Origin: Nocardia terrae
GTDB taxonomy: Bacteria > Actinomycetota > Actinomycetes > Mycobacteriales > Mycobacteriaceae
Reading direction: 5' to 3'
Length of the DNA stretch: 64,000 bases
Assembly: GCF_009760405.1 (NCBI RefSeq)
Contig: NZ_WRPP01000003.1
Coordinates: 434,001 to 498,000, forward strand
Shown: piece by piece, positions 24,007-32,700 of the stretch
Layout of the letters: each line of letters begins with the position of its first letter
How positions within the stretch are numbered: position 1 is the first letter of the stretch
The notes under the pieces: model-generated
Databases searched by the model: none
Told to the model about the DNA's origin: nothing
What the model saw: only the letters and a program-made list of their open reading frames with translations
Made by a program: the position numbers and the translations under genes

Positions 24007-24965
24007 GCGCCGGCTCCGGCCGGTTGCGGGCGGGTCAGTTCGATGAAGACCTCGTCCAATGACGGGCGGCGCAGGGCGATGTCGATCAGGTCGATGTTCG
24101 CGGCGTTGACGCGGCGCAGGACCTCCCCGAGGGTGGCCGCGCCGTCGGGGGCGGGCAGGGCGACGCGGTCGGCGGAGTCGGGGACGGTGAGTTCGCCCAG
24201 ACCCTCGAGCGCGGTGCGGACCGCGGGGACGTCGGCCGCTTCGACCGGGACCACCTCGCAGTAGCTGGCTCCCGAGCGCGCCTTGAGTTGATCGGCGGTG
24301 CCCTCGGCGATGACCGTGCCCTTGTCGACCACGATGATGTTGTCGCTGAGGGCGTCCGCTTCCTCGAGGTACTGGGTGGTGAGCAGGATGGTGACGCCGT
24401 GCTGTTTGAGCTCACGGACCAGCGACCACAGGCTTTGGCGGCTGACCGGGTCGAGGCCGGTGGTGGGCTCGTCCAGGAACACCACTTTCGGCAATCGCAC
24501 CAGGCCGCAGGCGATGTCGATGCGGCGGCGCATGCCGCCGGAGTACTGGCCGACGCGGCGGTCGGCGGCCGCGGTGAGGTCGAAGCGCTCGAGCAGCTCG
24601 TCGGCGCGCTGCCGAGCGGGCTTGGGGCGCAGGCCCATCAGGCGGGCGAACAGGACCAGGTTCTCGCGGCCGGTGAGCACCTCGTCGAGGGCGGCGTATT
24701 GGCCGGTCAGCATGATCGAGGCGCGCACGGCATCGGCCTCGCGGACCACGTCGTGGCCCGCCACCAGGGCCCGGCCGGTATCGGGGCGGACCAGGGTGGA
24801 CAGCACCGAGACGGTGGTCGTCTTGCCCGCGCCGTTGGGGCCGAGCACCCCCAGCACACTGCCCGCGGGCGCGCTGAAGCTGATGCCGCGCAGGGCTTGT
24901 ACAGCGCCGAAGGACTTCTCGACGGCTTCGACGACTATGGCCGCGTCCGTGGTGGATTGCGACAC
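24003..24965 (-). CDS. ABC transporter ATP-binding protein, DrrA type
   Basis: The cytosolic ATPase of the ABC-2 exporter. Motifs are complete: Walker A GPNGAGKTT, signature YSGGMRRR, Walker B VVFLDEPTTGLD and the switch His replaced by the TTQYLEEAD loop usual in DrrA proteins. The C-terminal part (SLDEVFIELTRP) is the DrrA-type extension. The start is uncertain: the GTG at 24965 has GGAG six bases before it; ATGs at 24977 and 24983 are alternatives. It begins about 46 nt after the NRPS stop in the same operon, so its cargo is probably the siderophore. Confidence 0.88.
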   Translation of the reverse strand: MSQSTTDAAIVVEAVEKSFGAVQALRGISFSAPAGSVLGVLGPNGAGKTTTVSVLSTLVRPDTGRALVAGHDVVREADAVRASIMLTGQYAALDEVLTGRENLVLFARLMGLRPKPARQRADELLERFDLTAAADRRVGQYSGGMRRRIDIACGLVRLPKVVFLDEPTTGLDPVSRQSLWSLVRELKQHGVTILLTTQYLEEADALSDNIIVVDKGTVIAEGTADQLKARSGASYCEVVPVEAADVPAVRTALEGLGELTVPDSADRVALPAPDGAATLGEVLRRVNAANIDLIDIALRRPSLDEVFIELTRPQPAGAGA

Positions 24966-25011
24966 CGGGTTCTCCATCCTCATGTTCGTTCGGGTCGGGT
25001 GGGCGAGCGGT

Positions 25012-28000
25012 TCAGGCGGGGCTGAGCGCGGCATTGGCGGCGGTGAGCGCCGCCACCGAGCGCTGCCAGATCGCACCGAATCGGTCGATCTCCGATTCCT
25101 CGAAAAGGATTGCGCTCCATCGGAACAGGGTCACCAGCTGCGACCCCTGCTCACCGGGGTGGATCGCGGCGATGAGGTCGAGGGCGTAACGCAGCGGCAT
25201 ATCCGGCTCCGGGGCGATCGGGAGTCGTTGATGCAGGGTCAGATCCGTGACGGGAGCGAACGGCTGATCCGTGCCGGTGCCCGCGGTCAGGTCCATGCGG
25301 CCGAGGTAGTCGAAGAGCACCTGCGGCTCGGCCTGCGCCGACAATTCCGGCGCGCTGCCGCCGTAGCGCATCGTGCCATAGTCGAGTCCCTTGTTCGGCA
25401 CCATATGCGACTGTGCCGCAACGGTTTCCAAAAGGACGGCAGCGGCGGCCGGATCGGCTTCAGCGCGGGTCACATCGAGACCGGAGCCGACGGCCAGGCG
25501 CAGCGGGTAGACGCTGGTGAACCAGCCGGAGGTCCGTGAGGTGTCGGCCTCGGCCGCCACTCGGGCGTCCTCGCGGCCATGGCCTTCCATCGCGATCAGT
25601 GCACCCGCCGAGGCGTCCTGGCCGCGCTCGGTCCGCCAGGTGTTGAGCGTCAGAACCAGTGCGGTGAGCAGGAATTCGTGGATTCCGGCCGCCCGGTCAC
25701 CCCAGCCCGCCGCGGCCAGGATGCCGCGGGTGGCCTCCGCATCGGTGAACGACGGGGTGATCCGGTAGGAGTCCCAGGTGTCTGTGCGCGGGTCGGGGCG
25801 GCGGCGGCCGAGCGGGGCGTCACCGCCCGCGAGCTGGGTGGCCCAGAATTCGCGTTGCGACTGGACATCCCGGCTCGGGCGGCGCGCCTCGAGCAGTTGT
25901 CCCCAGCGCCGATAAGACGTGGATTCCACTGCGAGCCGCGGCGTTTCACCCGACTCGAGCTGCCGCCAGGCGTCGGCGAGGTCGCCGAGCAGGATGTGCC
26001 AGGAGACCGGATCGACCGCGAGATGGTGCACCGTCAACAGCAGCACGTCCCCCGGGGAATGCCGCAACCGCACCGCCTGCAGCAGGATCCCGGCGTCCGG
26101 GTCGATGCGGTCGATGGCTTCGCGTGATCGAAGCTCCAGTGCCGCACCGAGATCGCCGTCGACCGTCACCTCGGTCAGCAGGTCGGCCGCCCGCACCGCG
26201 CCGGGCTCACGAGTGATCAGGCGGGGGCCGGAGTCGGTGTGGGAGAGCCGGGCGCGCAGCATGTCGTGCCCGTCGAGGACGGCTTGCAGCGTGGCTTCCA
26301 GTCGTGCGGTGTCGATTCCGGACGGCAGTGTGACCAGCGTGGACAGTGCGAGCCGGCGGTAGCCGCCGAACTCGTACATCCAGCGCATGATCGGGGTCGC
26401 GGGCACCTCGCCGTAGGCGGGGCCGTGCTCGATCGCGGCCGTCTCGCGCTGTGCCGCCCGCGCATCCACGGTGGCCGCCAGGTCGCGCACGGTCGGCGTG
26501 GCCAGCACCATGGCCGGGCTGATCGGGAGTCCGGCCCGGCGGGCCTTGTCCACCAGCGAGATCGCGACGATGCTGTCGATGCCGAACGCGAGGAAATCGT
26601 CGTCGATGCCGATCGTGCGGCCGCCCAGCACCTCGGCGAAGGCCGCGCACAGGGCGCGTTCGGTGTCGGTGCGCGGCGCGACGCCGGTGCTCGATTCACT
26701 GAGCAGGCTCAGGCCCGCGGCGACGAGGGCGCGCACGTCGAGTTTGCCGTTGGGGGTGACCGGCATGGCGGGCAGCAGGACGATGCGGGCGGGCACCATG
26801 TAGGCGGGCAGCCGCTCGGAGAGCCTGGCGCGCAGCATGATTCCGGTGGCCTCGTCCTCGGCCACCGCGAACCCGACCAGTGTCGGCCCGCTGGGCCGAT
26901 CGACCACCACGACCGCGGCTTCCCGCACGCCGGACAACTCCAGCAGCGCCGATTCGATATCGCCGATCTCGATGCGATAGCCGCGGATCTTCACCTGATC
27001 ATCGGCCCGCCCCAGATAAGAGATTTCCCCGGAGGGCAATTGCCGCACCAGATCTCCGGTGCGGTACATCCGCACGCCGGTCCGGAACGGGTCGGCGACG
27101 AAGCGGTCCGCGGTCTGCGCGGCCCGGCCGACATACCCGCGGGTCAGCTGCGCGCCGGACAGGTACAGCTCGCCGACCACGCCGCGCGGCACCGGCCGTA
27201 GCCCGGAATCCAGGACGTAACCCGCCATCCGATCCACCGGTCGACCGATCACCGGAACGGACCCGGCCTGCGAAAGATCCTCCATCCCACCGGTGTTGAC
27301 CGTCGCGACGACGGCTTCGACCGTCGTCTCGGTCGGCCCGTAGCAGTTGTAGACGGCCGTGGCGGGCAGCGCCCGCAGCCGCTCCCACAACGCCGGTCCG
27401 ATCGCCTCGCCACCGAGCGCCAGCACGGTCAGGTGATCGCCGTCCACCAGCCCGGCCGCCTCGAGCTGCGCGAACATCGACGGCGAGGTGTCGATCATGT
27501 CCACCCGATGCCGAACGATCCCCTCGACCAGCCCCCGCGCGTCACGCATCTCGGTCTCGTCGAACAGATGCACGGCATGCCCGTCGAACAGCCCGATCAT
27601 GGGCTGCCAGGACGCGTCGAAGCTCAATGACCACGCGTGCGCGATACGCAACGCCCGCCCCAGCCGCGCCCGCGCGGGCAGGTACACCCGATCCCGGTGA
27701 TCAGCGAAGTAGCTGGCCAGCGCGGCCCGCGTACCCATCACACCCTTCGGCTCACCGGTGGATCCCGAGGTGAAGATCAGATAGGCGCAAGCGTCGGGAT
27801 GCACCTCCCGAGGCGCCGAAATCGGCCCGGCCGCAATGCGTGCGGCAACGACCGCGTCATCCACCACCAGCGTTCGCGCCGCGCCCCCACCCTCCTGTCG
27901 AACGGCACACCAGCGAGGGGATTCGTCCGGATTCGCCTCAGTGCTGCGCCACTCGACGATTTGGCGGTGGGCGGCGTGGATGAGTGGGAGGCACGCCTCG

Positions 28001-29739
28001 GAGGTCAGGATCAGGGCGGGGTCGGCCTGACGCAGGATCGAGGCGGTTCGCATGGGCGGGGCCGAGATGTCGATGGGGACGTATGCCGCGCCCGTGTACA
28101 GGGTCGCGAGGATGGCGATGATCGATTCGGCGGAGCGCGGAAGCGCCAGGGCCACCACGTCTTCCGGGCCGATGCCCCGCGCCGCGAGCTCCGTGGCCAG
28201 GCGTCCCGCCGCGGCGTGCAGCTCCCGGTAGGTGAAACGCGCGGTCGCGACGCTCAAGGCCGGTGCGTCGGGGGTGGACGCTACATGTCGCTGGAACAGG
28301 TCCAGCACGCCGAGCGGGGTTTGCGGGGCAGCGTCCGCGCGGCTCGGGCCATCCGCGCCCGCCGCACCGCCGAGCGTCGACGCTCCAGCTCCACGCTGAC
28401 TGTCGAGCTCGGCCCGTTCGGCGGGCAGCAGGACATCCAGGAGGTCCGGGATGGAGTCGGTGTGGTCGGGAAGTTGGCGCAGGACGGACAGGACGCGGGC
28501 ACCGATGTCCTGAACCGAGAGGTGGGGCAGAGCTTCGGCGATGGCCTCGAGTACGACGACGAGGCGGTCGTCCTCCAAATGCGAGACCACCGAAAGGGGG
28601 TAGTGGACCAGGCTTTCCATGGCTACCGGGAGGAAGCGGGTGCCGTCGGTGGTGACCATGGGGTCGGTGGCCGCGCCGATGGGGGCGTTCTCGAAGACGA
28701 ACAGGACGTCGAAGAGGGGGCCGTGGCCGGCGGTGCGCTGGATGGTGGACAGGCTCAGGTAGCCGCTGTCGCGCATGGCGGCTTGCTCGCGTTGCAGGGT
28801 GCGGCAGTGGTCGCGGACGGTGGCGGTGCGGTCGAGGACGACTCGGGCCGGGACGGTATTGATGAACAGGCCGATCATGGTTTCCACGCCGGGCAGGGTG
28901 TCGGGGCGGCCGGAGATGGTGGTGCCGTAGATCAGGTCGCGGCGGTCGGTGAGGCGGGAAAGCACGACGGCCCAGGCGAATTGCACGACGGTGCCGAGGG
29001 TGAGGCCGTTGGTGCGCGCCCAGTGGACCAGGCGCTGGGTCTCGTCCGGGTCCAGGTAGTGGCGGGTGCGTTCGGGAATGGCGGCGCCGACCGCGGCCGC
29101 GCCCGCGTCGGCCAGCATGAGCGGGTCGGAGAGCGGGCTCAGGTAGTCGGCCCAGGCGCGGCTCGCGGCGGCGGTGTCCTGGGCGGCGAGCCAGCCGATG
29201 TAGTCGCGGTAGGGGCGCGGGGCGGGCAGGGTGTCGGCCGTTCCCCCGGCCTCGTACACCGCGATGAGTTCGCGGAAGAACACCGCGACCGCCCAGCCGT
29301 CCATGAGGATGTGATGGGTGGTGAGGATCAGGCGGCGGCGCTCGCCGGGCAGGTTCACCAGGGTCACCCGCAGGGCCGGGCCCTTGCCCAGGTCGAACGC
29401 CCGCTCCCGGTCGGCCGCGGCGAGGGCATCGAATTCCTCCGGCCGCGCCTCGATTTCGGTCCAGGGCAGGTCCACCCAGGTGGGCACGATCTGCACCGGC
29501 TTGGGCAGGTCGCGATCCCAGAAGGCGGCCCGCAGGTTGGGGTGCCGCTCCAACAGCACCTCGACGCTGCGGCGCAGCACTCCCACGTCCAGCGGTCCGC
29601 CGATATCGATGACGAACTGCATGGTGTAGAGATCGACGCCGTCGGCGGCCAGCCTGGCCAGCGAGAACAGCCCCTGCTGCAGCGGGCTCAACGCGAGTAC
29701 GTCTTCGATCTCGGCGGGCTCGGTCCGGTCGACGGCCAT
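25012..29739 (-). CDS. Non-ribosomal peptide synthetase, C-A-T-E (mycobactin/nocobactin type)
   Basis: A one-module NRPS of 1575 residues, likely adding the terminal hydroxylysine of the siderophore. The ATG at 29739 follows GAGAGGACC. Domains: condensation (about 25-450; HHILMDG with His142, His143, Asp147) of the subtype that resembles D-accepting C domains; adenylation (about 490-980; FTSGSTGEPKG at 656-666, YGPTETT, YRTGDLVR, NGKLDVRAL); carrier (DDDFLAFGIDSIVAI, Ser1056); and a terminal domain (about 1110-1575) with HHLAVDPVSW (His1238, His1239) plus YGTMRYG and FDYLGRMD, which are marks of epimerisation domains. The last carrier has GIDSI rather than GGHSL, as expected before an E domain. 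It starts 14 nt after the upstream NRPS. Confidence 0.9.
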   Translation of the reverse strand: MAVDRTEPAEIEDVLALSPLQQGLFSLARLAADGVDLYTMQFVIDIGGPLDVGVLRRSVEVLLERHPNLRAAFWDRDLPKPVQIVPTWVDLPWTEIEARPEEFDALAAADRERAFDLGKGPALRVTLVNLPGERRRLILTTHHILMDGWAVAVFFRELIAVYEAGGTADTLPAPRPYRDYIGWLAAQDTAAASRAWADYLSPLSDPLMLADAGAAAVGAAIPERTRHYLDPDETQRLVHWARTNGLTLGTVVQFAWAVVLSRLTDRRDLIYGTTISGRPDTLPGVETMIGLFINTVPARVVLDRTATVRDHCRTLQREQAAMRDSGYLSLSTIQRTAGHGPLFDVLFVFENAPIGAATDPMVTTDGTRFLPVAMESLVHYPLSVVSHLEDDRLVVVLEAIAEALPHLSVQDIGARVLSVLRQLPDHTDSIPDLLDVLLPAERAELDSQRGAGASTLGGAAGADGPSRADAAPQTPLGVLDLFQRHVASTPDAPALSVATARFTYRELHAAAGRLATELAARGIGPEDVVALALPRSAESIIAILATLYTGAAYVPIDISAPPMRTASILRQADPALILTSEACLPLIHAAHRQIVEWRSTEANPDESPRWCAVRQEGGGAARTLVVDDAVVAARIAAGPISAPREVHPDACAYLIFTSGSTGEPKGVMGTRAALASYFADHRDRVYLPARARLGRALRIAHAWSLSFDASWQPMIGLFDGHAVHLFDETEMRDARGLVEGIVRHRVDMIDTSPSMFAQLEAAGLVDGDHLTVLALGGEAIGPALWERLRALPATAVYNCYGPTETTVEAVVATVNTGGMEDLSQAGSVPVIGRPVDRMAGYVLDSGLRPVPRGVVGELYLSGAQLTRGYVGRAAQTADRFVADPFRTGVRMYRTGDLVRQLPSGEISYLGRADDQVKIRGYRIEIGDIESALLELSGVREAAVVVVDRPSGPTLVGFAVAEDEATGIMLRARLSERLPAYMVPARIVLLPAMPVTPNGKLDVRALVAAGLSLLSESSTGVAPRTDTERALCAAFAEVLGGRTIGIDDDFLAFGIDSIVAISLVDKARRAGLPISPAMVLATPTVRDLAATVDARAAQRETAAIEHGPAYGEVPATPIMRWMYEFGGYRRLALSTLVTLPSGIDTARLEATLQAVLDGHDMLRARLSHTDSGPRLITREPGAVRAADLLTEVTVDGDLGAALELRSREAIDRIDPDAGILLQAVRLRHSPGDVLLLTVHHLAVDPVSWHILLGDLADAWRQLESGETPRLAVESTSYRRWGQLLEARRPSRDVQSQREFWATQLAGGDAPLGRRRPDPRTDTWDSYRITPSFTDAEATRGILAAAGWGDRAAGIHEFLLTALVLTLNTWRTERGQDASAGALIAMEGHGREDARVAAEADTSRTSGWFTSVYPLRLAVGSGLDVTRAEADPAAAAVLLETVAAQSHMVPNKGLDYGTMRYGGSAPELSAQAEPQVLFDYLGRMDLTAGTGTDQPFAPVTDLTLHQRLPIAPEPDMPLRYALDLIAAIHPGEQGSQLVTLFRWSAILFEESEIDRFGAIWQRSVAALTAANAALSPA

Positions 29740-29753
29740 GTGCTGGTCCTCTC

Positions 29754-32700
29754 TCACCGCGCGTCCTTCCATGCCGCACCGAGCGCGGCCAGAGCGTCCT
29801 GGTTCAACCCGGAAACACTCATCGGGGCGTGGTTATGTGCCTGCGGAACCGGTTGCGGCTCGGCTACTTCGGGCTTCACAGGTTCGGCATGCGCCGGGCT
29901 GCCGAAGGTGGCGGTCATCTCCGAGGCCGAAACACCCGCCGCGGCAGCGATATCCGCCGCGGTCACGCCCGCCGCGATGGCCGCATCCACGGCCGCCGCG
30001 AGTGCGGTGACGGTCATGTGTTCGAACACCATCTGCGGCGAGAGCGGTAGCCCGATCTGATTGGCCCGCACCGACCACTGGATGGAGATGACGCTGTCCC
30101 CGCCGAGCGCGAAGAAGTTGTCCTCGCCGGAAATCTCGTCGGCCTCCAGCTCCAACAGTTCGGCCAGGATGGAAAGCAGAGCCTGCTCGGTGCCCGCTCC
30201 GCCTGCGGCACCGGCGAATTCGCCCGCACCCGCCGCAGCAGCGGGCCGCACGGTGGGTCGTTCCCGTGCGACGGCGAACTCCAGTTCACCTCGTACGGTC
30301 CAGCGCGCCCGGTCCCCGGTCCGCACCAGCACCCGACCGGAATGGAAGGGGTCGGCAACCAGATCCGCCGGGACGGCAGCTCCGAGGCTCGCGACCGGGA
30401 TAGCGGGCTCCGCCCCGATGCCGGTCGGATCCGTCGATACCGCGGTGGTGTCGATGTGAACGGTGCCGAGCACGCCCGGCGGCACGGCTCGCAGAGCATC
30501 GTCGAGCACGAGTACACGTGCACCGGGGGCCGGGGTGGCCGTGGCGCTGCCGGTCAGCCGACCGCGCGCCACGGCTCCCGGGAATCCCGGGACCGAGTAG
30601 ACGTAGCGGGTCGTGGAGCCGGACGAGAGTGCGGGCAGCAGATCGGGAAGCGCTGCGGGCCACTCGGTTCCGAGCACCTCCCAGTGCCGGACCGAGGGCA
30701 GCATGGACACGCCCGTGTGCACGAAGCGGGCGAGCACGCCGGGGTCGGCGGCGACCCGGGTGGGCCGGAACCGCTGGATCAGTTCGACGAGGGCCGTCGG
30801 ATCCTGGCGTTGTGCGTCGTCGGCCACGACCAGGGTCGCACCGGCGGCGCAGGCCGAGACCGCCTCGACGGCGAGTTCGACGCTGCCCCGCGCGGCCGCG
30901 ACCAGCCGGGTTCCGGAGCTGTCGCCGATAGCGGCGTCGACGATCAGGGATTCGAATGGGACCTCCGCCGATCGTGCGAAGAACTCGCTGTAGGTGAGGG
31001 TTTCGGGTCCGCAGTGGACTGCGGCCCGACCCGTGGCTCGGGTGTCCGCGAGAACCGCGGCGACATCGACCACCCGCGCGGACCCGGTGCCCCATGACTC
31101 CACCGCCCGCAGCTCGTCGGCGGGCATCACGTCCAGTTCGCTCAGCGCGAGGTCGGCGTTCTCGGCGAAGGCGGTGAGGACGCGCAGCATGCGCTGGGCG
31201 AGCAGGTCGCCGGTCGACGCCTCGTAGAGATCGGTGTTGACGATGACGCCGGCGTCGAAGCCGCCGTGGGGGCCGGAGAAGAAGTTGATGCTCAGGTCGA
31301 GGAGCGAGATGTCGAATTCGATGGGGAGGACCGAGAGTTCGGCTTCGCCCAGGCCGGCCTCGGTGGCCGACCAGTCTTCCTCCCGGAAGTGCATCATGGC
31401 CTGGAACAGCGGGTTTCGGGAGAGCGAGCGGGGCGGTGCGACCGCTTCCACCACGCGTTCCAGCGGCACGTCCTGGTTGGCGTAGGCGGCGAGCGCGGTG
31501 GCGCGGGAGCGTTCCAGCACGGTGCGCAGGGTCGGGTCGCCGGACAGGTCGTTGCGCAGCACCACCATGTTGGCGAGCAGGCCGACCAGGTCGGCGGCCA
31601 CCGGGTAGGAGCGGCCCGCGACGGGGGTGCCGAGCGGAATGTCCACGCCCGCACCGAGTTTGTGCAGCAGGGTGACGACCGCCGCCTGGTACAGCATGAA
31701 CTCCGAGGCTCCGGCCGATTCGGCGAGACCCTTCAGCCGTCGGCGCAGGGCCGCCGGGACGGTGAACGCGCTCATGCTGCCGTTCTTGCCGAGGACCGCC
31801 GGGCGCGGATGGTCGTGGGCGGCGGCGATCTCGTCGGGCAGTCCGGCCAGGGCGTCCCGCCAGTAGTCGATGCGCTGCTGGTCGTCGGCCACGAGTTCGC
31901 GCTGCCAGAGCGCGAAGTCGGCGTAGTCCAGGGCCAGCGGCTCCCAGTGCGGTGCGACGCCGGATTCGATGCGGCTGCGGTAGGCGGTGGCCAGGTCGGC
32001 CAGGATGGTGCGGAAGGACCAGTGGTCGGCGACCATGTGGTGCACCAGCAGCGAGATCGCGTGCGAGTTCCGGCCCAGCACGAACACCTTGGGCCGCACC
32101 AGCAGTTCGGATTCCACCGCGAAGCGGTATTCGGCGGCCTCGGCCAGCGCGGCGGGCAGGCGGTCGGGATCGTCGAGCACGGTGACCAGCACGTCGATCG
32201 GGCCCGCGGGCAGCACCGACTGGTAGGGCACGCCACCGTCCTCGGGGAACACGGTACGCAGCGCCTCGTGCCGGGCCACCACATCGCCCAGCGCGGCGGC
32301 CAGGGCGGTGATGTCCAGCGGTCCGTCCACGCGCATGGCGAAGGGGATGTTGCCGACCGGGCTCGGCCCCTCCAGTTTGCGCTGGAACCACATGGCCAGC
32401 TGCGAGAACGACAGCGGAACCCGCTCCGGCCGTTCGCGTTTCGCCAGACTCGGAACCTCGGCGCGCACCGCCGGGGCCGTTGGCGCGGTCTCGATCAGCG
32501 CGGCCAGACCCGCGACGGTCGGGGTGTCGAACGGGGCGCGCACGTCGAGTTCGACGCCGAATTCCTTGCGGATCAACACGATCAGGCGGGTCGCCAGCAG
32601 CGAGTGCCCACCGAGTTCGAAGAAGGAGTCGTCCGCGCCGACATCGTCGCGGGCGAACAGCTGACCGAACAGGGCGGCCAGCCGGACCTCGGCGTCGGTG